From Candidatus Sumerlaeota bacterium (lineage in GTDB: Bacteria > Sumerlaeota > Sumerlaeia > MWCT01), in assembly GCA_026398545.1 (NCBI GenBank), contig JAPLSR010000022.1, forward strand, positions 1-38,793: 38,793 nucleotides of DNA, given 5' to 3'. The first letter of the stretch is position 1. Every line of letters begins with the position of its first letter. Position numbers and translations under genes: made by a program. The notes under the pieces are model-generated. The model saw only the letters and a list, made by a program, of their open reading frames with translations. It was not told where the DNA came from and ran no database searches. Of this stretch, positions 26,629 through 33,974 are shown one piece after another.

Positions 26629-27636
26629 ATGATTAAAGAATCCCCAAGGCAGGTCATCATTGACACTGTCAGCTTTCAGCGTCCGGCGCGACTGGCAAGG
26701 GATTTGTGGGTTCTTCCAGCCGCGGGTAAGAAGTTTGAAAAGGAACTTAACGCCCTACAGAAAAAATATCCCTCCGATTTCGCCCCTGACGGATTTGAAG
26801 ACCCCGCAGGGGGCTTACGTCTTTATGAGCCCGGGACATTCATCGACCCCTGGGGATGCGGATGGGAAAATCACACATGGGGACTTCTGGGGCAGGTAAG
26901 GCATTTCCCACTGAATGACTGGAATAACCTGAAACACTACCATGCCCCCCTTCATCTTATCGGCAGGGGATTTGAGAGCGTCCGTGAAACCCTTGCCGCT
27001 TCAGGCGATAAATTCCACTTGGGAGTTATACCGTCCCTCTTTCACCGCATGTGCTGGCTCCGCGAACCCTCGCTCATCTTCATGGACTTTTATACCAATC
27101 CGGAGGAGCTCAAGACCCTCCGCGACATTGTCCATGATTATAATATGCGCCATCTGAAGGAACTCTTGAAATACAGACATGAGTGCATCTTCATCGGGGA
27201 CGATTGGGGCACACAGTCCCAGCTCTTCATCCGTCCGGAGATGTGGCGGGAGTATTTCAAACCGTGCTATGCGGAATATTTCAGTCTGGCGCGGGATGCG
27301 GGAAAACACATCTTCTTCCACAGTGACGGTTACATAATAGACATCGTTGAAGACCTGCTCGAAATCGGCGTTCAGGCGCTCAACTGCCAGGTTGCCTGCA
27401 TGGGCGTTGAGGAGCTGGGTCGGCGGTTCGCCGGACGCCTCTGCTTCTGGGGAGAGCTGGACAGGCAGCGCCTTCTGCCGAGAGGGACGCCTGAGGAGAT
27501 TCTGGAAGCGGCACGGCAAAATCTGCGGCATCTCGCCACGCCTGACGGGGGTTATATCATGCAGGCAGAGGTCAATGCAGATGTGCCTCTTGAAAACCTC
27601 GTGGCTGTCTTTCAGACTTACGAACTCATCCTGTAA
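26629..27636 (+). CDS. Uroporphyrinogen-decarboxylase-family protein (methyltransferase-like)
   Basis: A 335-residue TIM-barrel protein of the URO-D/MtaA superfamily: MIKESPRQVIIDTVSFQRPAR start, FIGDDWGTQSQLFIRPEMWREYFKPCY, and HSDGYIIDIVEDLLEIGVQALNCQ. It is not a heme HemE; members in anaerobes include corrinoid-dependent methyltransferases, with metal ligands His/Cys. The ligand-position H in FFHSDG is present. Adjacent glycosidase-like gene suggests a role in sugar-derivative use, such as demethylation, but that is inference. Confidence 0.8.
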   Translation: MIKESPRQVIIDTVSFQRPARLARDLWVLPAAGKKFEKELNALQKKYPSDFAPDGFEDPAGGLRLYEPGTFIDPWGCGWENHTWGLLGQVRHFPLNDWNNLKHYHAPLHLIGRGFESVRETLAASGDKFHLGVIPSLFHRMCWLREPSLIFMDFYTNPEELKTLRDIVHDYNMRHLKELLKYRHECIFIGDDWGTQSQLFIRPEMWREYFKPCYAEYFSLARDAGKHIFFHSDGYIIDIVEDLLEIGVQALNCQVACMGVEELGRRFAGRLCFWGELDRQRLLPRGTPEEILEAARQNLRHLATPDGGYIMQAEVNADVPLENLVAVFQTYELIL

Positions 27637-27673
27637 AGCAATACTATGGAATAGATACAATCAATAGATTACG

Positions 27674-27692
27674 CATCCGCCTGAGGCGGATG
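27674..27692. terminator. Hairpin after the URO-D-family gene
   Basis: An 8-bp perfect stem, CATCCGCC (27674-27681) and GGCGGATG (27685-27692), with a TGA loop lies 37 bases after the stop codon. There is no T-run after it, so it would be a weak intrinsic terminator or an mRNA-end stabiliser. Confidence 0.4.
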
Positions 27693-27772
27693 TGAAACTC
27701 TGCGAAATCTGTTGATTATAGAATTCAAGCATCTCCCGAAATCGTGTTGTTATTATTTGGTTAAAAATGTTA

Positions 27773-27801
27773 TTGACACAGAATAGGTTAAAAACTGTAA
27801 A
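27773..27801 (+). promoter_or_regulatory. Sigma-70-like promoter of the DUF6338 operon
   Basis: Perfect TTGACA (27773-27778), 17-base spacer, TGTAAA (27796-27801, four of six to TATAAT). Transcription would start near 27808, so the palindrome at 27830-27852 would be in the early leader. Confidence 0.6.
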
Positions 27802-27829
27802 ATTATCTTGAAAACGAAATGAGACAAAT

Positions 27830-27852
27830 ATCTTATACAGCATGTATAAGAT
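27830..27852. promoter_or_regulatory. Perfect 10+10 bp palindrome, probable operator
   Basis: ATCTTATACA (27830-27839), GCA, then TGTATAAGAT (27843-27852): the two arms are exact reverse complements around a 3-base centre. It lies between the promoter and the Shine-Dalgarno (AGGAGGTG, about 27864-27871) of the DUF6338 gene. The dyad length fits a homodimeric helix-turn-helix repressor. As RNA it could also form a hairpin. No regulator gene is adjacent. Confidence 0.6.
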
Positions 27853-27878
27853 GCGAGGCTTCTAGGAGGTGAACCGAT

Positions 27879-28484
27879 ATGGAGATTTGGCAAACGGATA
27901 AACTATTGTTATTCATTGCATTTGTTATCCCTGGATTCATATCTTTAAAGGTATATGAGCTGTTGCATCCAGGAATATTGAAAGACCCAGGTAAGCAATT
28001 AATTGATGCGGTTGCATATAGCTGTGTTAACTATGCACTGTTGTTTTGGCCAATTCATTTGGTAGAATCAAGCGCCCTTGTGAAGATATACCCCAATATC
28101 CATGTCGCATTTTGTGTGTTTGTGATACTGATTGCACCTATTATTTGGGTCATATTATGGAGCTACATTAGAACAAGGAAAATATTACTGAAAGTTGTTC
28201 ACCATCCTACTCAAAAACCTTGGGATTATGTATTTTCAAAACGAGAACCGTATTGGATAAAAATTTTTTTGAAAGATGGGACAAAAATCGGGGGTAAGTA
28301 TGCAGGGAAGTCATTTACATCAAGCGCACCGGCAGAAGAGCAGATTTATTTAGAGGAGACATGGATACTGAATGACAAAGGAGGGTTGGAAAGACCAAAG
28401 AAACGTACTGCAGGTGTTATAATTACGTCAAAAGAGATCTCTTACATAGAGCTCATGAAATATAGGGAGGAAACTCATAAATGA
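27879..28484 (+). CDS. DUF6338-family membrane protein
   Basis: A 201-residue protein with about three membrane segments: LLLFIAFVIPGFISLKVY (about 9-26), AVAYSCVNYALLFWPIHLV (about 45-63) and VAFCVFVILIAPIIWVILW (about 75-94). The cytosolic C-terminus is beta-rich (PYWIKIFLKDGTKIGGKYAGK, then IYLEETWILN), SH3/Sm-like in pattern. The N-terminal PGFISLKVYELLHPG matches DUF6338. Function unknown. The gene is noticeably AT-richer than its neighbours, suggesting transfer. A strong AGGAGGTG precedes the ATG. The next gene is coupled through ATGA. Confidence 0.8.
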   Translation: MEIWQTDKLLLFIAFVIPGFISLKVYELLHPGILKDPGKQLIDAVAYSCVNYALLFWPIHLVESSALVKIYPNIHVAFCVFVILIAPIIWVILWSYIRTRKILLKVVHHPTQKPWDYVFSKREPYWIKIFLKDGTKIGGKYAGKSFTSSAPAEEQIYLEETWILNDKGGLERPKKRTAGVIITSKEISYIELMKYREETHK

Positions 28485-28645
28485 GTGAAGAAAAGAAACA
28501 ATTAGTTGAAGGGTATGTGGAAAAGGGTTACAAACCAGAACCAGAACCAAAACCTACAACTCCATCTGAGGTCGCACCATTAGGTTATCAACCAACAAAT
28601 GGTGATACGCAAAACGGTCAAGCCACCCCACCAATGGAAGAATAA
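28481..28645 (+). CDS. 54-residue GYxP-motif small protein coupled to DUF6338
   Basis: The start overlaps the DUF6338 stop (ATGA at 28481-28484) with AGGGAGG upstream. The product is hydrophilic and probably disordered: MSEEKKQLVEGYVEKGYK start, a PEPEPKP run, then LGYQPTNGDTQNGQ. It has two GY(K/Q)P motifs. I recall short proteins with repeated GYQP motifs following DUF6338 genes in other bacteria, which would make this a conserved pair; that memory needs checking. Probable partner or peptide ligand of the membrane protein. Confidence 0.7.
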   Translation: MSEEKKQLVEGYVEKGYKPEPEPKPTTPSEVAPLGYQPTNGDTQNGQATPPMEE

Positions 28646-29058
28646 AAGCGTAACCGTTGGCTACACTCATGTTGCCAGGTCCGCGCATAACCATGCTAAA
28701 TTTGAAGATTCCTTGGCACCTTGAAGCTGATTAGTCGTGAGTTGTCTTTCTTGCTGGGACATGCCTCAGTAATGGCAGACTGTGTTTTTACGAGCGTTTG
28801 CTGAGTCTGAACGGCTATAAATCCAGAATCCAGTGCGAGAATTCAGTGATTTAATAAGGAATAGACAGAATATTCAGGATAATAAACGAGTTCATGAATC
28901 CTGTTAATCTTGCCCATCCATTTTTTAATTTCTTACTATTGTTACTTTTCGGAGTTCCCGAATCGCATTGATGCGGTGTGTAAAAAAATCTTGCAATCCT
29001 GCTGGCTCTGCTGATTTGATTTTTAATTTAGTTGTCTGAGAAAACAGGGGAGGTTTTT
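28646..29058. other. Intergenic region after the DUF6338 pair
   Basis: About 410 bp with no convincing gene or RNA. It includes the inverted 9-bp repeat cluster at 28863-28914. TTGCAA (28991-28996) with TTTGAT (29015-29020) at 18-base spacing is a weak promoter candidate for the nucleotidyltransferase gene. Confidence 0.45.
28863..28914. repeat. Inverted cluster of 9-bp repeats
   Basis: Left arm AGACAGAAT (28863-28871) and ATTCAGGAT (28872-28880); right arm AATCCTGTT (28897-28905) and AATCTTGCC (28906-28914). CAGGAT in the left arm pairs with ATCCTG in the right. Same architecture as the cluster at 3446-3511 with a different core sequence. Confidence 0.6.
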
Positions 29059-29760
29059 ATGAAGGCGGTGATTCTTGCCGCGGGCGAGGGGACACGGATG
29101 CGCCCCATCACCTATACCACCCCAAAACCGCTCATCCCCATCCTTGGGAAACCTATCCTGCAGTATGATTTTGACATCCTGAAGGAATTTGTGGATGAAA
29201 TTATTGTTGTTGTGGGGCATCTCAAGGAAAGAATCATGGAATATTTCGGGCGGTTTTATCAGGGCGTGAAACTTACCTATATTGTCCAGAGTGAGATTCG
29301 CGGCACTGCGGACGCCCTGCGCGAGGTTGATGGGCGCATCACGGGGAGGTTTATCCTGCTCATGGGTGATAGCATTTATGACAAAAAAGACCTTGAAGCA
29401 TGCCTGATGAGCGCGCCCTCTATCCTTGCCGTTGAGGTGGATGAACCGCAAAAATTTGGCATATTCCGTCTTAACGGTGACCGCATTGTTGAGCTGGTGG
29501 AGAAACCGAAGGAGTATATCTCCAACCTTGCCAATGCCGCACTGTATGTCCTTGACCGCGAGATTTTTGAGGAGATAAAGAAAATCAAGCCCTCGCCTCG
29601 GGGGGAGTATGAGTTGCCGGATGCCATCACAGCCCTTGCGGCGCGATGCAACATCCACTGTGTCAGATCAACCGGTTACTGGATTCCCATTGGCTACCCC
29701 GATGACATCAAGAAGGCGGAAAAAATCGTGGCACAGAACAGGGGAAAGTCGGAACGATAG
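29059..29760 (+). CDS. Sugar-phosphate nucleotidyltransferase (NDP-sugar pyrophosphorylase)
   Basis: A 233-residue protein with the family signature ILAAGEGTRMRP and TTPKPLIPILGKPIL, a MGDSIYD metal site and EKPKEY. It joins a sugar-1-phosphate to an NTP; closest types are glucose-1-phosphate thymidylyl- and mannose-1-phosphate guanylyltransferases, and the short length means the C-terminal hexapeptide domain is absent. GGGGAGG precedes ATG 29059, which is preferred over the upstream in-frame TTG at 29032. It probably supplies activated sugar to the glycan genes at 32-38 kb. Confidence 0.88.
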   Translation: MKAVILAAGEGTRMRPITYTTPKPLIPILGKPILQYDFDILKEFVDEIIVVVGHLKERIMEYFGRFYQGVKLTYIVQSEIRGTADALREVDGRITGRFILLMGDSIYDKKDLEACLMSAPSILAVEVDEPQKFGIFRLNGDRIVELVEKPKEYISNLANAALYVLDREIFEEIKKIKPSPRGEYELPDAITALAARCNIHCVRSTGYWIPIGYPDDIKKAEKIVAQNRGKSER

Positions 29761-29819
29761 AAATATCCGGTGAAAAACTTCTTATAATTGTTTGAGATTG
29801 TGTTGTGAGGATATCACCG

Positions 29820-31136
29820 ATGAAAAAGGTGATAATTGTTATTGCAGTGGTTGCGTTGCTTGGCGCGGGCGCCTATGCCTGGTGGAGTGTGCCCAGGAAG
29901 AATCCTTATGCTCAGGTTCAGCGAGAAAAAGCCAAAAGGGATAAATTTATCCTCTCCATCGAAGAGGTCGGGATAATCAGGGCAAGGAAAGTGGAGTCTA
30001 TCTATACTCCATTTGGCGGGAAAATCACAAAAATCCTTGATAATGGCTGCACAGTCACCAAGGGGCAAATTGTGATCTGGCTGGATACGGAGGATGTGGA
30101 GAATAAACTCAGTGACCAGATAATAAATCTAAAGTCCACCAAGACGGAACTGGAGTCCAATATTGAGCGGCTGATAAAAGGGATGCGCAGTAATACTCTC
30201 AAAGTGGAATCCTCAGCCGCCGACCTTGAATTCGCCCGACTGAAACTCCAGGAAGTCACCCATCGCCTGGAAACGGTGCAGCTCCTTGTGGATAAAAACA
30301 TTGTGGCAAAGAGCGATGCCCAGACGCAGGAGCAAAACGTCCAGAGTGAAAAATTCAACACACTGAACACCGACCTCACATTTCAGAGGGATATCAAAGA
30401 TAAGGAAGATGAGGAGATGTCCCAGGCGGCAGGTCTTGGCATGGTAAAACTGCGAAGCATAAGGGCTAAAAAAACCATCGAGGATGCACGCGCAAAAATT
30501 GCGGATGCCGAGATTAAAGCGCCCGCCAACGGGTTGCTTATCCTGACGGAACACTGGGACTGGCAGAATAACCGGAATTCGAAGCCCCAGGCGGGGGACC
30601 AGGTGTGGGAAAGACAATGCCTTGCCGAAATCCCCGACTTATCCACAATCATAGTTCTCTCACAAGTCAGTGAGGAGGATGTATCAAAGGTCTTCATCGG
30701 ACAGGAGGCGCATATCACCACGGACGCCTTCAAGGACCTTGAGATAAAAGCCAAAGTCTCCCGTATCGGCATGGCGGCAATCCTCCGCTATGCCTCACCC
30801 GCGGGAAGTCTGAGCCAGTCCATTGAGGATACGGGTCAAAAGGTCTTTGAACTTGACCTCGCACCGGAAAAAACGGACAGCCGGCTGAGACCCGGTATGA
30901 CGGCTAATATCTCCATCATTCTGGAGACTCTACCCAACGCCCTGACACTGCCCGTCTCGGCAGTCTTCCGCAAGGAGGGGCGTTCCGTGGTCTATCTTGC
31001 CACAAAAGATGGGTTCAAAGTTCAGCCGGTCGCACTGGGACGCAGTAACCGCGAACGTGTGGAAATCCTCTCGGGCTTGAAGGAAAATGATGAGGTCTTT
31101 ACAAAGGACCTGAGCCAGATGGAAAACAAATCATGA
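29820..31136 (+). CDS. HlyD/MacA-type periplasmic adaptor protein
   Basis: A 438-residue protein with one N-terminal membrane anchor (KKVIIVIAVVALLGAGAYAWW) and the membrane-fusion-protein order: a lipoyl half near IYTPFGGKITKILDNGCTV, a long coiled coil (about 105-215), second lipoyl half near ADAEIKAPANGLL, and beta-barrel with LRPGMTANISIILE. It bridges an inner-membrane exporter to a TolC duct. No exporter gene is adjacent: the next gene is grpE. ATG 29820 chosen over GTG 29805 because the tail then starts MKK before the anchor. A TATAAT sits at 29783-29788 without a clear -35. Confidence 0.85.
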   Translation: MKKVIIVIAVVALLGAGAYAWWSVPRKNPYAQVQREKAKRDKFILSIEEVGIIRARKVESIYTPFGGKITKILDNGCTVTKGQIVIWLDTEDVENKLSDQIINLKSTKTELESNIERLIKGMRSNTLKVESSAADLEFARLKLQEVTHRLETVQLLVDKNIVAKSDAQTQEQNVQSEKFNTLNTDLTFQRDIKDKEDEEMSQAAGLGMVKLRSIRAKKTIEDARAKIADAEIKAPANGLLILTEHWDWQNNRNSKPQAGDQVWERQCLAEIPDLSTIIVLSQVSEEDVSKVFIGQEAHITTDAFKDLEIKAKVSRIGMAAILRYASPAGSLSQSIEDTGQKVFELDLAPEKTDSRLRPGMTANISIILETLPNALTLPVSAVFRKEGRSVVYLATKDGFKVQPVALGRSNRERVEILSGLKENDEVFTKDLSQMENKS

Positions 31137-31201
31137 AGGTCAAGGATAAAAAATCCACAAGGTTAAACAGTCCGGATGGATATGTCTTACCCACCTCAGT
31201 T

Positions 31202-31233
31202 TCTCCGATTCTCCCATTCTCCCATTCACCGAC
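31202..31233 (+). repeat. Four 8-bp tandem units before grpE
   Basis: TCTCCGAT (31202-31209), TCTCCCAT (31210-31217), TCTCCCAT (31218-31225), TCACCGAC (31226-31233). Degenerate 8-bp period in the gap between the adaptor and grpE genes. Confidence 0.7.
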
Positions 31234-31299
31234 TCTTCTACACTACCTGTCTGGATTGCTTCACATCTCACAGGTGAAAAAAATCAGGAGGTTGTGATA

Positions 31300-31950
31300 A
31301 TGTCCTCATTTGAACAGTATCGTCATCGCCAGAAATACAGACTCCGACGCGCACGCTATCAAATGGAGGTTCTTCCCCAGCCGGAACGTGAGGACGCCAT
31401 GAGTGGCGCAATTCTGGAAAACCTGAAAAGAATTCGTGAAAGGGAGATAAGGGAAACACAATCCCTCAAGGACATGTTTCTGCGCTCACAGGCGGACATG
31501 GATAATCTCCGGAAAAGAACCGCCAGGGAAAGAGAGGAGACTGTTAAATTCGCAAATGAAAATCTTATTTGCTCTCTGCTCCCAATCCTGGACGACTTTG
31601 AACATGCCTGGAAGACCCCTGAATCATCCCAGGACTTGCCAACATTCCAGAAAGGCATCAGCCTGATTTATCAACAGTTGATAAAGGTGCTTGATGAATC
31701 CGGTCTTGAAAAAATTGATGACGTGGATACGCCATTCGACCCAAAGAACCACGAGGCTATCACCACCGAATATCATGAAGACAAACCGGAAAATTATGTC
31801 ACACATATCATTCGCAAGGGTTACAGGATGAAGGGGCGTCTCATCCGTCCGGCGCTCGTCAAGGTGAATAAAAAAACCGAAAAGACGGAGACTCCCCACC
31901 ATGGCACCCTGCGCCCCAACCCCAATATTAAAGGGGAACCGCTTGGTTAG
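31300..31950 (+). CDS. grpE: GrpE nucleotide exchange factor
   Basis: A 216-residue GrpE, the exchange factor that releases ADP from DnaK. Core motif SQADMDNLRKRTAREREE, then ANENLICSLLPILDDFEHAW, and the beta-domain VDTPFDPKNHEAITT, YRMKGRLIRPALVKV are all present. The N-terminal 50 residues are basic and Arg-rich, not the usual acidic tail. AGGAGG eight bases upstream selects ATG 31300 over GTG 31294. No dnaK, dnaJ or hrcA is adjacent and no CIRCE element was seen, so it is separated from the usual heat-shock cluster. Confidence 0.92.
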   Translation: MSSFEQYRHRQKYRLRRARYQMEVLPQPEREDAMSGAILENLKRIREREIRETQSLKDMFLRSQADMDNLRKRTAREREETVKFANENLICSLLPILDDFEHAWKTPESSQDLPTFQKGISLIYQQLIKVLDESGLEKIDDVDTPFDPKNHEAITTEYHEDKPENYVTHIIRKGYRMKGRLIRPALVKVNKKTEKTETPHHGTLRPNPNIKGEPLG

Positions 31951-31967
31951 GCGGCTCGTTAATAGAG

Positions 31968-32047
31968 ATTGAGTCATTGAGAGATTGAATCATTGAGTGA
32001 TTGAGAGATTGAATCATTTGGTATTTATCAATGAGTCAATGAATCAA
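31968..32047. repeat. 8-bp periodic repeat with inverted partner after grpE
   Basis: Six consecutive 8-bp units: ATTGAGTC (31968), ATTGAGAG (31976), ATTGAATC (31984), ATTGAGTG (31992), ATTGAGAG (32000), ATTGAATC (32008). The three-unit order repeats, giving a 24-bp higher period. About 20 bases on, TCAATGAG and TCAATGAA (32028 onward) run in the opposite sense. ATTGAGTCATTGA and its near complement could pair. Confidence 0.85.
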
Positions 32048-32072
32048 TTTTTGAAGATTGAGACATAAGGAT

Positions 32073-33893
32073 GTGAGCCGCTTGCCCAGACGAGATATCT
32101 CTCTCTTGATTGCAATTATTGTCCTCGGTCTGGCGATGCGGCTCATTTTTTATTCCCAGTTCGCCGCAACTCCCTTTTACCGCCATCCAATGCTGGACGC
32201 CAAATATTATGACGACATGGCACAAAAGATTGCATCTGGACACCTGATTCAGGACATGGCGTTCTTCATGGGACCGCTTTATCCTTACGTCCTCGGTCTC
32301 TCTTACGCCATAACCGGACACAGCCCGGATGTTTACCGCCTTGTGCAGATGGCGCTCGGGCTCGGGGTGTGTGTCCTGCTTTTCGTGACCGGGCGTCGCC
32401 TCTTCTCGCCTGCCGTAGGACTCCTTGCCGCCCTGTTTTACGCCTTGTACAAGCCTGTCCTGTTTCATGAACAGACGCTCCTCATGGAGACACCCCTCGG
32501 GTTTATATATCTTTTCTTTCTCCTTTTAGTTGTGGAAAAGGGGGAGGAGGCATCCATCGGTTGGACGTTTCTCATGGGTGTGGCGCTGGGTGTAGCGGCG
32601 CTTTTCCGCGGCAATGTGCTCCTTTTCCTCCCCATTCTGACGGTGTGGATTTTATATGTGAACCGCTCCCGCGCCGGAAGGTTTTTTTCAAAAGAGGGAC
32701 TGTTAAAAGCCCTTTTCCTGATAGTGGGAGCACTCATTGCCGTTTTCCCCGCCACGCTTCACAACTATCTTGCGGAAAGGGATTTTGTCCTCATCACCTC
32801 CAATGATGGCATCAATCTTTATATTGGCAACAATGAGCGGGCGACGGGTTGCTTTGAGCCCCTGCCACTTTCAGAGGTCAACATGGTGTTGGACCCGCGG
32901 GGTTCCAAATTTGTGGAGGAGGAACTCGGGCGTTCACCGCTCAAATCCTCCGAGATTTCTCACTTCTGGCGTTCCCGCGCCGCCGATTTCATAAGCCGTT
33001 ACCCGCTGACCTTCTTGAAACTCCTTGCTCTGAAGTTATACTATTTCTGGGGCAGAAAGGAATTAGACCAGATTTACACCATGAAGGGGATGGCGACGTT
33101 AATGCCTGTCCTGCGGATGCCTCTGGTCACTTTTTTCCTCATCGGGCCACTCTCCCTTTTGGGGCTATTCTTCACTTTTAAAAATCCGGAGAGGAAAAAG
33201 ATTCTCATTGCCCTCTCCTCCATCGCATACTGCCTGTCCCTCATCCCCTTCTTCATCACCGACCGTTACAGGATTCCGATTATTCCGCAGTTATGCCTCT
33301 TTGCCTCCTTTGCCCTTGTGCGCCTCTTTGAGAGGGCGAAATCCCGCCGGTGGAGGGAGTTTCTCCCCGCCGTGGCATTACTTATTGTTTTATTCATTCT
33401 ACTTGATAATAGAAACTATCCGAAGAGACGCCTCGAGGATGAGGCGTTTCACAACTCACTTGGAATTATATATCAAGCCGAGGGGCGCTATGATGATGCC
33501 ATCAGGGAATACAGGCTGGGACTCTCCTACGGAAAGGTTACAAACCTCTATTCCAATCTGGGCAACACCTATTATCTGAAAAATGAATATTACAAGGCGA
33601 TAGAGAATTATAAACAGGCAATTGAACTTGACCCGTCAAATGCGCGGAATTACCTCAGGTTGGGGCAATGTTATCTGGATGTCAAACAATGGGAGGATGC
33701 GCGGAGCAATTTTGAAAGGGTGCTGAGCATTGACCCCCGACTCAGCCCCGTTCCGTATTATAAACTCGCCTTTCTTTACCTTTTGCGGGGGGAAAAGGAA
33801 AAGGCAAACCAGTTCATGAAAATCTATCTTGAGATGCAGCCCAGAGACAAACAGGCGTGGCAGACCTTCCTGCGCGAAGGCGGCGGGAAATAA
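32073..33893 (+). CDS. GT39-like membrane glycosyltransferase with C-terminal TPRs
   Basis: About 606 residues. The first 440 have around ten membrane helices and the GT-C layout: an early acidic loop (HPMLDAKYYDDMA), then MGPLYPYVLGLSYAI, like the PMT/ArnT family that moves sugars from polyprenyl-phosphate donors onto acceptors in the periplasm. The C-terminus (about 455-590) has TPRs: NSLGIIYQAEGRYDDAIREY, SNLGNTYYLKNEYYKAIENY and LRLGQCYLDVKQWEDA. Start uncertain: GTG 32073 is taken; TTG 32058 and 32082 are alternatives and none has a good ribosome-binding site. Probably part of the envelope-glycan genes. Confidence 0.82.
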   Translation: MSRLPRRDISLLIAIIVLGLAMRLIFYSQFAATPFYRHPMLDAKYYDDMAQKIASGHLIQDMAFFMGPLYPYVLGLSYAITGHSPDVYRLVQMALGLGVCVLLFVTGRRLFSPAVGLLAALFYALYKPVLFHEQTLLMETPLGFIYLFFLLLVVEKGEEASIGWTFLMGVALGVAALFRGNVLLFLPILTVWILYVNRSRAGRFFSKEGLLKALFLIVGALIAVFPATLHNYLAERDFVLITSNDGINLYIGNNERATGCFEPLPLSEVNMVLDPRGSKFVEEELGRSPLKSSEISHFWRSRAADFISRYPLTFLKLLALKLYYFWGRKELDQIYTMKGMATLMPVLRMPLVTFFLIGPLSLLGLFFTFKNPERKKILIALSSIAYCLSLIPFFITDRYRIPIIPQLCLFASFALVRLFERAKSRRWREFLPAVALLIVLFILLDNRNYPKRRLEDEAFHNSLGIIYQAEGRYDDAIREYRLGLSYGKVTNLYSNLGNTYYLKNEYYKAIENYKQAIELDPSNARNYLRLGQCYLDVKQWEDARSNFERVLSIDPRLSPVPYYKLAFLYLLRGEKEKANQFMKIYLEMQPRDKQAWQTFLREGGGK

Positions 33894-33923
33894 TCCCCCC
33901 CACAGGCGGATTCATAGATTATA

Positions 33924-33950
33924 TTCTCTGTGATCTCTGTGTCTCTGTGG
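33924..33950 (+). repeat. Short CTCTGTG triplet repeat
   Basis: TTCTCTGTG (33924-33932), ATCTCTGTG (33933-33941), TCTCTGTGG (33942-33950) in the convergent gap between the GT39-like and wcaJ-like genes. I recall CACAGAGACACAGAG-type sequences from intergenic regions of many environmental bacterial genomes. Confidence 0.75.
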
Positions 33951-33974
33951 TGAAATTTATTATTTCAGAGGCTC

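Noticed and set aside
28646..29058. tRNA or small RNA gene
   Set aside because: No TPsiC-like motif, cloverleaf or strong terminator was found.
31968..32047. CRISPR array or replication iterons
   Set aside because: Units are only 8-9 bp with no spacers, and no cas, rep or DnaA-box context is present.
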